From: Sarcocystis neurona
Taxonomy: Eukaryota > Apicomplexa > Conoidasida > Eucoccidiorida > Sarcocystidae
Length of the DNA: 64,000 nucleotides
Reading direction: 5' to 3'
Assembly: GCA_000727475.1 (NCBI GenBank)
Contig: KL647334.1
Location: 36,001 to 100,000 of the forward strand
The first letter of the stretch is position 1, and every line of letters begins with the position of its first letter. Below the pieces are notes generated by a model. That model worked only from the letters and a program-made list of their open reading frames with translations. It was not told the origin of the DNA and made no database searches. Both the position numbers and the translations under genes were made by a program. Below, in pieces: positions 28,201 through 36,949 of the stretch.

Positions 28201-31200
28201 CGCTTCTTGACGGTGGGGGTGTGTAGCGCCCGCAGCAGCAGCGGCAGCAGCAGGAATGCTCACGCAGTTGCATGCATCGGTCGGAAGACGGTTCGCAGAT
28301 ACCTGTTTCTTTTTTGTGCTGCCGTGGCCTGGTGTTGCGCACGATTTTCCTCTTCCGGAGAGTCTGTTGTTTTCTTTGCTGCTGCTTGTTGCCGGCTTGC
28401 TGGTGTGGCGGCTGCTGACGGTGCAGCCTGACGACGGACTTTTCGCGGTCGCTGCTGTGGCGGAGCTGCGCTGCTGCTGCGGATGAAGACGTTTGACGTT
28501 TTCCTTGCGTCCTATTCTCCGCGACGTCTGCTGGTTTGCTGCAGTCGTTGGTGGTGGGGCCGCGGGAGTGGTGCTGGCGCTGCTGCTACGTTGTGTTGGT
28601 GCTTCGGTCCCGTCACTGCTGTGCTGCGGTTGCGTTGTATCAGTGCCCCTGCTGCTGCCGCGCGACAGCTGGTGTTGCTGCTTTTTCTGCCACCGGGGCT
28701 GCTGTCACTGCTCCTGCTGCGGGGTGGCTCCCGACTGCTGTGCAGGCGATGCGGGAACCGTCTGCAAGGGTGGCAACTGCAGCAGGAGATAGCGGCGCGT
28801 AGCTTCTTCCTGCTGCACGCGTCTCCGCCTGAGCGGGAGGTCTGGCAGCAGGTGTGGGAGGAGGGGGTGGCAGTGGCCGGCACTACGACAGCAGTCCACC
28901 GCTATCTCGTAGGCATCACGCGGCATCTTCGGCAGCAGCTGCAGTCGCAGCAGCGGTCGGAGAGAATTGTTGCTGCTGCTGCAGTGCAGGAGCTTGTTGC
29001 TAGACTGCTTCCGTTCTGGACACAGCCGCAGCAGGAAGCTGATGCCAACGCAGAGGCAGCAGCGGACGAAAACGTTGCTGTTTGCACCAGGTATGTACAC
29101 CCCCTGCTGCTTCACGTCGCTCACCTCTGTGGCTGCATGACGCTTGCGCGCGTCTTGCCGTCCGCTTCGCGTCCTGCGGTCTCGGTGAATCGCTGCGCTG
29201 TTGCTGTGCCTCCTGACCGCTACCCGCCTTGCCTCTTTGTTGCCGGCTACGCAGCTTTGTGCCTCTCTCACGTTGCTGTTGCTGCAGTGCTGCTGCTGCT
29301 GCTTGGCCTCACGTTTGCTACCACTGCATCCTACTGCTGCTGCGGCTTCTGTTCATCCCCACAACTGCTCGCCATTCGCTCCTGCTGGTCGCTTCTGCTA
29401 CTCCTGGCTTCTGCTGCTGCCTTCCGCTGCTCCGCTCTCCATGACGCAGTCGTGCACATTTTCAACTCGTGCTGCGAGTCCTCTGCTGCTTCCGCCTGAT
29501 GGAGCTCTGCTTCGGGACTGGCGCACGTCTGCTGCTTTTCTCCTGCTGCTCTCACTCTCTTCCGTTGCTGCCGGTGCTGTGTTTCAGTGGTGCTGTGTCT
29601 CAGCTGCTGCTCACGCCGTGCTGCTGCCACGTCTGCCGCTGCGCGGTGCTAGAGCTGCTGTCCCTGATCAGCTGCTCCTGTTGCCACTACGCGTACATCT
29701 TCCTGCTGCGTCTCTCCCGCCCTGCGGCTGGGCTCGCCGCTGCTGCTCCTCGTTTCGCGCTGCTGCGCTGCCTGGGAGCTGCTCTGCCCGAGTGCTGCTG
29801 CTGCCGGTGCTGGCGGCGTGCGCTGGCGCTGCTGCTCTTGCTGGCCTCGACTGCTGCAGCCTGTCGATTATCATGATTATCTTTATTATATTCACTCTCC
29901 ACTGTTGCTGCAGCAACCGCTGCGCGGGACTGGATGCTGCTGCTGCTGCCGCATGTGGTGTGCCTGTTGGTGCAACTGAGTCATCTCTCCGTCTGCGTGT
30001 TCATGGAGAAACCCGCAACGTCTCTGTTTTGCTGCTGCTGTCGCTGGAGTCGCTGCGGGGTGACCACGCCTGCCAAAGTGGTCCGCCACTCGCGGCAGGT
30101 GCTTCTACTGCAGCTCCTGTGGTTGCTGCCGCCGTCTTTGCTGCCGCCGATGCTGCCGCTGTTGCCGGCGCTGTTGCTGCTGCTAGGATCCGTGCTGCTG
30201 TTGCCTCTGCCGGTGCTGGTGCTTCTGCTGCCGTTACTCCTGTTTCTGCTACTGCGGGGACTCTTTCCGCTGTTGCATGGGGTGCTGCTGAACTCAGTCC
30301 ATTGCCATGGCTGCTGTTCTCGGCGGTTCCGTCGTCCTCGTCTCGGTTCGCTATATCCAGAACCGCGTGGTGGTGGGGTGCTGCGGCGGTTTCTACTTCT
30401 TGCTGCTGTTGCTGCAGGGAGTCGTTAACGTGGGAAGAAGCAGCAGGACTGGGAGGATTGCATGCGTCGCTTCTCGAAGTGCTGCTGTCAAGCAGAGCCT
30501 TCGATGGTGTCGCGGCGCTGTGTAATGCTCTGCTGAGTCTTACCGCCTTGCTGCTGACCTGCTGCACTGCTCGTGCGGCGCCTGCTGCTGCCTTCCTGCA
30601 GCCAGGGCAAGAGCAGCACCACGGGCAGCAGCAGGAGCAGGAGACAGGCGGGGACACAAGAGCGGCCTCAGTCGCCTCGGTGGAGGGAGGTGGATCGGCA
30701 GCAGCCGCAGCAGAATACGAGAGAAAAGTAAAGCAGCGGGCTGGGGAAGCAGTCGACGCTGCTCTGACGAAGGCTGCACGGGCGCAGACCAAGGGCAGAG
30801 ATGGAGCGCTGGTCGCGCAGCACTTGCCCCGGTACTTGCTGATGCTGCCGCCTTCCTGCCTCGTGGCGCAGCCCTACGCAAGATTTCTCCAGATGCTGGA
30901 TGAGGTAAAGCAAGAGAGCAATGTCGGTGGTCGAAGTAGGGCCAGCAACACCCGATACAGCAGCAGCGGACCCTAAGCAGCAGGGCAGCACAGCAGCAGC
31001 ACCAGCACAGCACGGCAGGAATTGTACACCCACACACAGGTGCTGTGTCACCCCTGCAGGCGGGAATGCACGGCAGTAGTCAAGGAGTATGGGAAGCAGC
31101 AGCGGCAGCTGCGCAGGATTTGCAGCAGCAGAACACACCGCAGCACGAGCAGAAGCAGGAGCAGCAAAACAGCAACCGCAGCAGCTGAGCGTCAGTGCGA

Positions 31201-32560
31201 GCGCGGGGTGTGCACAGAATTGCTGCTGCTGCTGCTCTTCTCACGCAGGCCTGCAGTGCCATTAGCAGGTGACTGCTGCTGTTGCGGTGTGGTTGCTGCT
31301 GTTGCTGCTACGTCTTGAACTGCTGAGTCCTTGCTGGACGTTCTCTGCACCTCTCGCTCTTGCTGCTGCTGCTTGTGGACACCGGGTAGGTGCAGCTGGG
31401 ACAGCTGCCGCTGCTGGTGGATATTTGCTGGTGATGCTGCGAGGCCACCGGTTGTCCGGCTGCAAGTGTTCGAGCTTCCGGTTGCTGCTCTCGTCCGCCG
31501 CCTCCTAGGCAGCCGGCTGGCTTCTGCTGCTTCGGCGACGGTTGCTGTTGTTCGGGCTGCTCGTGCTGCCCCTGTGTGCAGGTTCTGCTGCTACCGTCTG
31601 CTCTTCCTGCTGCTCTTCCTGTGGCTGCTCTTCTTCCTCCTCCTGTGCTGCGGTGTATGTTGCGCGACTTCTGTCTTACTGCGACTGCTCATCTTCCGGG
31701 GACTAATCCTCGTAGGTCGTCGCTTGTGTTGCGGCTGGTGCTGCTGATGCCGTTGGGGACCTGCTGTTGCTGCTGCGTCGACCTGCGCGTGCTGCTGCTG
31801 CGTGCGTGTCACGGCTGCGTGTCCTCCAGACCTTCGCTGCGCTTGGCGCACCGCTGCAGCAGGGCAGTGAGAGCGCGGCAGGAGGAAGTGGAGCTGCCGG
31901 TGGGAGCAGCAGCCGCTCCACGTTGTGCGTACAGAAACAGTTGCTGCAGCGCCAGCCACCGCGGCAGAACGTCCGGCTGCTACTCGGCTGCGTCAGGACT
32001 TTGGGCGCGTTGGTGCTTCTTGATACCGCACGCAGAACGGGGCAGAAGCAGCATCTCACACACCTCTCCTTCCTCGATCCCGACCGAGACGGTAAGCTGC
32101 TGCTGCTGCAGCCGTGCGCACGTGCCCGGCGCGTCTGCTGCTGCTGCGTTTCGTCCTCCATTTGCCCCGTGCTGCTGCGACGGCTGCGCGTTGATCGCCT
32201 GCTGATGCTCCTTGTCCTACGCGTCCTGCTGCTGCTGCTGCTTCTCAGTCGGATGTTGCTGCTCGGCGGACTGCAGCTGCCGCTGGACTTACCGTGCCCA
32301 GCGGCTGCAGCCAGCGGGAGGGGGCAGCTGCAGTGCAGCCGAGGCAGCAGCAAAAGCGGGCGGCGCAACTTCACGTGTGGTTGCGGCCGCGGGCACCGCC
32401 GCTGCTGCCCGGCCTTGGGGTCCGCCTTTCGTATGTGGGGGACCGAGCAGGAGGAGCAGGGAGAGGCGTGCCGCAGCTCCTCGCAGCCAGCGACTTCATT
32501 GCCAGCCCTGTGCCTACCCTGCGTACCTGTCGCTCTCTGTGTTTCTGCATGTGAACATCG
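5919..32560 (+). CDS. ECM29: Proteasome adaptor/scaffold ECM29 homologue (giant, multi-exon)
   Basis: ECM29 is a cytosolic HEAT-repeat protein that links the 20S proteasome core to the 19S regulatory particle and is involved in proteasome quality control. Conserved blocks occur in family order. They include an N-terminal block at 7092-7205 leading into VMELVSHALQ, a CKLG-like block near 8450, VFAPTHPAR at 13230, HGGLLLLSYA at 19086, an MAGIAACCSVSRG block at 19740, EEVRTAACVRLG at 23386, EARVEKSLQTTP at 24729, ALVPTLLLKLRSSVG at 25990, ALRDVSAAVRKAAAP near 26231 and VWQQVWEEGVAV at 28842. Proposed exons: 5919-7205, 7749-10296, 11081-13257, 14663-18798, 18944-19258, 19686-22445, 23306-23661, 24545-24787, 25959-26321, 27536-27666, 28746-29090, 30418-30904. 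They join in phase if one base is skipped at a G8 run. This gives about 5,049 residues, roughly 2.7 times the usual length, because of Ala/Gln/Ser/Gly insertions. The last exons, before about 32.56 kb, are unresolved. Identity is firm, exon edges less so. Confidence 0.87.
7749..10296 (+). CDS. ECM29: ECM29 exon 2
   Basis: The acceptor ctctgcag|gta is in phase 0 and continues exon 1 as LLPA-VMELVSHALQRVR, a contiguous match to the family. Conserved helical blocks (RDVPLFIPNFF, LLRQVLMVWLPLG, FLIIIQCVAKPDSLELL) are separated by Ala/Gly, Glu and Ser insertions from CAG-type repeats. The exon ends at cagaag|gtgagt in phase 1. No stop codon interrupts its 2,548 bases. Confidence 0.82.
11081..13257 (+). 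CDS. ECM29: ECM29 exon 3 (contains an apparent one-base frameshift)
   Basis: The acceptor is tcacacacag|ag and the phase fits exon 2. The frame carrying LLWCVQQQQWF and LEELQQLIVYYVRML is open to 12093. The downstream coding frame, which carries LVFAPTHPAR and matches the family block before 'SRYLLLL', is open from before 11753. No acceptable intron separates them. A G8 homopolymer at 11771-11778 lies in the overlap, and reading it as G7 joins the frames. The exon ends at cgcag|gtaagc. Confidence 0.72.
11771..11778 (+). other. ECM29: G8 homopolymer at an apparent frameshift
   Basis: Eight consecutive G residues sit exactly where the reading frame of ECM29 exon 3 must move by one base. Skipping one G restores a single frame and makes the twelve-exon total divisible by three (15,147 nt). 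The usual explanation is an assembly or sequencing indel. Real frameshifting or a pseudogene is possible but less likely, since the rest of the gene is intact. Confidence 0.6.
11800..12065 (+). repeat. GC-rich 15/30-bp coding repeat (Ala-Ser-Gly)
   Basis: The unit gcggcgtccgggtct/gcggcgtccggagct recurs in the downstream ECM29 frame, giving AAASGSAAASGA-type sequence. It is a coding minisatellite that expanded inside exon 3. Confidence 0.7.
13258..14662 (+). other. Intron between ECM29 exons 3 and 4, with microsatellites
   Basis: It starts gtaagc and ends ...gtgtgag before an exon in the correct phase; the acceptor is weak in pyrimidines. It is CTG-rich on the sense strand at its 5' end. It contains a pair of about 105-bp repeats around 14208-14420 with (TG)n and (TCTG)n tracts, and a TA block near 14520-14560. 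A stretch at 13964-14085 is open but does not join in phase. Confidence 0.6.
14663..18798 (+). CDS. ECM29: ECM29 exon 4
   Basis: This is the largest exon at 4,136 bases. Its first block (FYYLIFQSSKDRETRTVAT) follows VFAPTHPAR and matches the family segment of the type 'YLLLLAAGDPREEV'. Other conserved-looking helices include VVYCEAVREVLACLSDH, LLLLLMALQLPQAEQLI and ISPWHEELLAGSLQALAQI. These are separated by poly-Ala, poly-Gln and Ser/Gly insertions. The stop-free frame and matching phases on both sides support it. The 3' edge (ttaa|gtacgg) is a weaker donor. Confidence 0.72.
18944..19258 (+). CDS. ECM29: ECM29 exon 5
   Basis: It carries KVEELLSSRARC and PSPLHGGLLLLSYAAHLL, which match the 'IQHGSLLALGFTVG' helix pair of ECM29. 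The boundaries were chosen because they are phase-compatible (acceptor acatgaag|ag, donor cgtg|gtacct). The block itself is more secure than its edges. Confidence 0.6.
19686..22445 (+). CDS. ECM29: ECM29 exon 6
   Basis: It starts after ctgcag in phase 1 with TSQRTSLSIVQWSW and MAGIAACCSVSRGPAL, which resemble the family block 'LAIAACTALGEIGRNGP'. Later blocks FSPCAMSCRAAVVTLCTLLL and WRGLSRVGFVALAADI match 'HVRQAACIWLLSLV...SKGLGLVYEL'. The stretch GLTRAFLNALKSDAAPKRE matches the helix before the exon end. Ser/Gly, Arg/Gln and Ala tracts fill the gaps. The donor is aagc|gtagga in phase 1. Confidence 0.75.
23306..23661 (+). CDS. ECM29: ECM29 exon 7
   Basis: The acceptor cacag|ag joins exon 6 in phase to read LLYK-QVRGWQEVEALVEPII. 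This matches the ECM29 segment ending '[29 protein letters not shown]', here CVACMKDLAEEVRTAACVRL. The donor is gactcg|gtacac in phase 0. Confidence 0.82.
24545..24787 (+). CDS. ECM29: ECM29 exon 8
   Basis: The acceptor catgcag|ctg and donor gacgtg|gtaagc are both in phase 0. It encodes LRDFLLDTLQGCLRAAK, PVAVPFLIDAAAAFEPEE and FEEARVEKSLQTTPTACLL. These correspond to the family's 'LIPALLESLSVLEPQ...ARLSAAKSSPMMETI' region. Few insertions are present, so it is among the best-conserved exons. Confidence 0.85.
25959..26321 (+). CDS. ECM29: ECM29 exon 9
   Basis: The acceptor cgcatgcag|gct is in phase 0. It encodes APYVSPKAFAALVPTL, KLRSSVGSTSRCAAAQLI and LTRALRDVSAAVRKAAAPAL. This is the strongest ECM29 signature: '[29 protein letters not shown]...[20 protein letters not shown]'. 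The donor is gcagag|gtaggc in phase 0. Confidence 0.9.
27536..27666 (+). CDS. ECM29: ECM29 exon 10 (small)
   Basis: The 131-base exon lies between cctgcag|gtg and ctcaa|gtaagc. It encodes VVLQQLLSRDSGAREMQ, an Ala-rich insert and GQALFEVL. It continues exon 9 (LTDHQLAE) in phase 0 and exon 11 in phase 2. Confidence 0.72.
28746..29090 (+). CDS. ECM29: ECM29 exon 11
   Basis: The acceptor tgtgcag|gcg is in phase 2. It encodes RSFFLLHASPPEREVWQQVW and EEGVAVAGTTTAVHRYLV. This is a clear match to the family's 'LGMHE...[21 protein letters not shown]' including the diagnostic VWQ.VW..G core. The donor is caccag|gtatgt. Confidence 0.9.
30418..30904 (+). CDS. ECM29: ECM29 exon 12
   Basis: The acceptor gctgcag|gga joins exon 11 in phase to give RESLTWEEAAGLGGLHASLL, which resembles the family's 'GRTWAGKEELLKAIACVV'. 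The second half (LPRYLLMLPPSCLVAQPYAR) follows an Ala/Gln/Gly insert. The donor is gatgag|gtaaag in phase 0. Confidence 0.75.
31060..31185 (+). CDS. ECM29: Tentative ECM29 exon 13
   Basis: After acceptor cccctgcag the phase-0 frame reads AGMHGSSQGVWEAAAAAAQD and then a Gln-rich tract until a stop at 31186. It is CAG-rich on the sense strand like the other exons, and it lies where the family has a charged insert. No donor before the stop is convincing, so the end is open. Confidence 0.3.
31767..32091 (+). CDS. ECM29: Tentative penultimate ECM29 exon (C-terminal helices)
   Basis: The frame contains RLRVLQTFAALGAPLQQ, like the family's 'VQLGVLQSMNAFFQGL', and RQNVRLLLGCVRTLGALVLL, before a good donor (gagacg|gtaagc, phase 1). 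The 5' edge is uncertain. A final exon in the CAG-rich block at about 32,330-32,560 is likely, but several frames are open there and I cannot choose. Confidence 0.5.
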
Positions 32561-32579
32561 TCGACCGTCGTCCCCTCTA

Positions 32580-32830
32580 CGTCTATATCTCCATGTTTAG
32601 ACGTGTGCATGTAAATGTGACTCCAAGGATATAAATATATATATATATAGATCTATATGTGTACGTCAGTACATCTGTATGTGTGTATCCTTGTGTATAT
32701 CCGTACATCTCGTCTGTGCGTGGATACATAGCTGTGTGCCTGCCACCAACATTTTAGCTGCTCCGCATACACATATATACATGTGTGTAGAGGCCCAGTC
32801 TTTATGTAGACAGCGATAATAGATAGAAAT
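32580..32830. repeat. TA/TG microsatellite in the spacer after ECM29
   Basis: A tatatatatata core at about 32,630-32,650 is flanked by gtgtgta-type repeats. It separates the ECM29 3' end from the next gene. No coding signal. Confidence 0.6.
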
Positions 32831-32906
32831 GGCACCCGCGGCGAGGGAGACACACAGACACATACAGAGGAATCGCATATATTTTTATATATGCCCCGGG
32901 GAGGAG

Positions 32907-35900
32907 ATGAGCGGCGTCTCCAGCCGCGTGGCTGCATGGCGCAGCGGCGGTGCGTTCACTACCAGTGTGTTGCTGGGCAAAAGAAGGGGGAAGGAAGGCA
33001 GCCGTCTCGCCCGCCGCGCGTCTCCGCTTTCATCTCCCAGATAAGGAAGGGGGAGGTAGTAGGGGGCTGTGGGGTGGCCCGACCCCACACATGTGCAACA
33101 CGTCTCGTCTCGTTGATGCGCGCAGGCGACAAAGGGAAGTTCGGTAGAAAGAGATATGAGGAATGCGTGCAAACCAACATTTGTTGGAGAACCTGCAGAC
33201 ACACATACATATGAATCGATGTGTATATATATGTAAGAAAGTGGTTTTGTCTTTTTCTTATGTTGGCTGAGGCAGGCGTATATATATGTGTCGACGTGTG
33301 TATACGTGTATATATGTATGAGAAGGAAGTGGTTTCTTTGTTGGCGGAGGCAGGCATAGGTATGTGTCGGTGTGTGTATATTCATGAGAAGGACGTGTTT
33401 TTTTTGTTGTCGGAGAGTCTGCTGCTGCTGACGCGCAGTCCACACGCTGGTCGAGTGCCTACGAAGCAGGAACGAAGGGGACGACGAGCGGGAGGAGCAG
33501 GATGAGGAGGAGCGGGAGCAAAGGAAGGAACAGCAGCCGGAGAGGAAGCAACAGGAAGAAGGACAGCAAACAGGGGAGAAAGAGCAGCAGCAGGAACACG
33601 AGGAGAAACAGGAGAAGAAAGAGCAGGAGCAGCAGGAGGAAGAGAAACAGCAGCAGGGGGAGGAGAAACAGGAGGAGCAGCAGGTGAAGCAGGAGCAGGA
33701 GAGAAAGGAGGAGGGGCAGGAAAAAGAGGAGCAGCAGGAGGAAAAAGAGACGGAGAACCACGAGGAGGAGAAACAGCAGCAGGAGCTGCAGGAGGAGGGG
33801 CAGCAGCCAAGCGAGAAAGTGCAGCACGAGGCGCAGCAGGAGGAGAAGCAGCAGCAGGAACCAGAGACGGAGCAGCAGGAACAAGGGACGGAACGGCAGA
33901 AGAAGGAGAAAGAGCAGCAGGAGAAGGAGAAGGAGCAGCAGGAGAAGGAGAAGGAGCAGCAGGAGAAGGAGAAGGAGCAGCAGGAGAAGGAGATAGAGCG
34001 GCTGGCGAAGGAGAAGGAGCGACAAGAGAGAGAGAAGCAGCGAAAGCAGCGGAAGCGGGAGCAGGAGGAGAAGCGCTGGAGAGAGCAGCAGCACGCGTGG
34101 CGTAGGTTCCCACGGCGCGGGTTCGTTCCTGCGTGGGACTTTGATCCCCTGCGACCGACGCTGCCGACAGCAGCAGCAGAAGCAGCAGCAGCAGCAGGAA
34201 GGGGTGGAAGGGGCGAAGAGACAGGCTCTGCAGCAGGTGCAGCCAGGCGAGAAGGAGAATGTGCTGCGGTCCCGAAGTATCACTCAGGCTTCAACCAGCT
34301 ACTGCAGTGCCTGCTTCGCTTCATCAATCCTGCTGCATCGGTGCAACAACGCGTCGACGGCTATGGCGTACGCTTCCCAGTCATCTACATTATATATATA
34401 CATATATATATATATCGCTATTACCTATATGTCGCTGGACACAATTGTGTACATACGCATATTGCTGTATATACATATATATATATAAATGTGTATAAAT
34501 ACGTCGCTGTGTATATGGAGATCTGGTTGGAGAATATGCACATAGATATATATATATATATAAATATATATATATATAGTTATCAGTGTATAAATATATA
34601 TGGAGTGTATATATATATATATGTATATATATGGACACGCACCAATATAGATTTGCATATCATACGGATATACGAATCATATACGTATAATCTTTGTGTG
34701 TGTATCTTGCCCGTGTATGTAAAGAGAGAGAGAGGTGTGCAGAGTACTGCTGCTGTTCTCGGCCTCAAATATTGACGATGGATCATCAGCCAAATAGCCC
34801 TGCACTGGAATTGGATGTTCATCAATAAAAGTGTGGGAAAAGAAATTTTACAGAGAGTACACTCGATTTTCAATTCTTCTGAAGGTGGGGTCTCCCCACC
34901 GGTGCTGCATCCCCGCGGGAGGCCGGGTGGGAGGGCTGGGGGGGGCGGACGGACTCTGTGCCGTAGCATACTGTTGCCTGCGCAGACACATATCCATATA
35001 CATGTATATAGTGTACGTATGTTTATGGATATGCATATATACGTAAGTGTGTGTACACGTATATATATGTGTGTATACCTGCATGCGTGTGTATACATAT
35101 GTATGTTTAGGAATAGGCGTGCATATGCATATGCGTGTGTGTGCGTATATATATGTACCTGTGCATGTAGAGATTTGTTAGGGCTCTTATTTGTCGAGAG
35201 GTATCGTTTTGACAGGCGCGTGCAAGGCTCTGAGTGTTTCTGTGAAACGAACACACAACTTTTTTGAGCGTTTCCTTTCTCTCGTGCTGCCTCACTGCAG
35301 GACAGCCATCACATCACCGTATATACGCATGTGTAGCATGTGAAGAGAGAGAAGTATGTGGAAGAAGGGCACGTACATATGTTGACGCGCCCCCAGGCGT
35401 CGTAATATCCTGGCATGTACAAGCCGACCACTGCAAGGATCCTGTGTGTCTCTGTCTATTTTCGGCTTGAGAGGAGATAATATTGTGTGTATACATATAT
35501 ATATACACACATTAGTGCGAAATGTACAGATACATATACTGAATGTATACGGTACACGTACACTCGAGTAGGCGCAGATAGAGATATTACCGTGTGTTGG
35601 CTGTTGATGCATATGACAACAAATGTGCACTTATACCTCTGTCTCTCTCCATACATATATATATATATAGATACAGATATAGACATATATATATATATAT
35701 TTGCCTGTCTGTCTCTGTGTATGTATATTCCTATATGTATTTATATATGTATATCTGCGCGCCTGTCTCTGTATGTTTATGTTTCTCTGCATATATATCA
35801 CGTGTATATATATGTATATATGTCCACACATATGTATACGGGCATGTGTATGAATATGCATGTGTGTGGAAACGGGTTCAGGTTATAAGAGACTGCGTCG

Positions 35901-36949
35901 TATCGCTAGCACTGCTGGACCTGCCGCTGCTGTCGGTGACGCCCGCGTGCTGCTCCTCGTGCAGCCTCAGGCTTCCCTCATCTTCATGCTGCTGCTGCTG
36001 GCTGGGCGTTTTTGCTGCTGCGGCGAGGGACGTGAGACAGCGACGGCATACCCGACTCACGCTGGCAGCCGGAGAAGTTATCGAAGCGCTCTGCCTCCAT
36101 TACCTGCTGCTCTACTCGAACTACGAGCCCGCTCTTAGCAGCAGCACCGGAGGGGAGGAGGAGAGCAGCAGTGGAGGGGAGGAGGAGAGCAGCAGTGGAG
36201 GGGAGGAGGAGAGCAGCAGTGGAGGGGAGGAGGAGGACAGCAGCGGAGAGGAGGAGGAGGAGAACAGCAGCGGAGAGGAGGAGGAGAACAGCAGCGGAGA
36301 GGAGGAGGAAAACAGCAGCGGAGAGGAGGAGGAAAACAACAGCGGAGAGGAGGAGGAAAACAGCAGCGACGAGGACGAGAGCAGCAGAGGAGAGGAGAAC
36401 GGCAGCAAAGGGAAGGAGGAGAGCAGCAGCAGCAGCGCAGGAAAGATGGCTGGTCGTGGAACTAGTAAGAGAGCTTTGCTGTTGTTTTTCTTGGATGATA
36501 TGCAGCTCCACCGGCGTTTCTTCGAAGATCCGTACTGCAGCCACGCGTCCAACATCGACACGGCGTGGGAAGCAGCGCAGTACGCGCCGGAAGAGCCGCA
36601 GCAGCAGGGAGGGGGGTGCGCCGGTGGCGGAATGCAGTGGGGCAGGCGACGCTGCAGTTCCTGGCAGCTGCTGCTGCGAGACGTGCTGGCACTCCCTGTT
36701 GGCTGTAGAGCAGCAGCAGAGGGAGAGGAGAATGCGAAGGAGGGAGCCACGGTCGAGCAAGCAGAGCAGAGCAGCAACAGCAACAGCAAGAAGCAGCACG
36801 AGGCGGAGGGACTTTCTCAGGTGGATGTAATGCAGCGGCGGGTAGTCCGTCGGCTGAGAGAAGTGCTGCGACTAATGGACAAGCGCCAGCAGCTGTGGAA
36901 CAGCAGGCAAACACAACCCAGCGCAGCAGGAGCAGCGCAACAAGCGTAA
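32907..36949 (+). CDS. Hypothetical coiled-coil protein with acidic Ser/Glu repeats (four predicted exons)
   Basis: I do not recognise this protein. The proposed exons are 32907-32949, 33439-34367, 35882-35935 and 36041-36949. All junctions are GT-AG and in phase, and the total is 1,935 nt (644 residues plus TAA). It starts MSGVSSRVAAWRSG. A Glu/Lys/Gln coiled coil of about 200 residues follows, including repeated KEKEQQE heptads. Then come a basic patch (AWRRFPRRGF), an Ala stretch, a helical region (FNQLLQCLLRFINPAAS, AGEVIEALCLHYLLLYSNYE) and a Glu/Ser repeat. The tail is helical (VVRRLREVLRLMDKRQQLW). There is no signal peptide or clear membrane span. The first exon and the 105-base third intron are the least certain parts. 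The coiled coil suggests a structural or scaffold role, but that is inference. Confidence 0.55.
33220..33425. repeat. Three-copy tandem repeat of about 70 bp in an intron
   Basis: Blocks of the form tatatatgt-(a)gaa-g-a-gtggttt-ttgttg-c-gag-cagg recur at about 33,235, 33,310 and 33,380. The last copy ends in the T-rich tract and acceptor (gacgcgcag) of the coiled-coil gene, so the array supplies the polypyrimidine tract. Confidence 0.55.
33903..33995 (+). repeat. 21-bp coding repeat equal to one coiled-coil heptad
   Basis: About 4.5 near-perfect copies of a 21-base unit built from gagaaggag and aaggagcagcag encode the seven-residue unit KEKEQQE. The repeat length equals exactly one heptad, so copy-number change lengthens the coil without altering its register. 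Confidence 0.8.
34380..35870. repeat. Intron filled with TA/TG microsatellites
   Basis: Long tatatata blocks with gtgtatg interruptions lie at 34,390-34,730, 34,990-35,170 and 35,480-35,870. They are separated by a less repetitive patch at 34,740-34,980. The block lies in the second intron of the coiled-coil gene. Short Tyr/Ile/Cys-rich frames here are repeat translations, not genes. Confidence 0.7.
36151..36372 (+). repeat. Acidic Ser/Glu coding repeat
   Basis: 21-base (gggGAGGAGGAGAGCAGCAGT-type) and then 21-24-base units encode EEESSSGG and then EEENSSGE repeats inside the last exon of the coiled-coil gene. The result is a highly acidic, probably disordered segment of about 75 residues. 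Confidence 0.8.

Noticed and set aside
33459..34283. Long Leu-rich - strand frames opposite the coiled-coil exon
   Set aside because: Leu and Ser/Pro runs come from the complement of CAG/GAG repeat. The + frame has phase-consistent exons.
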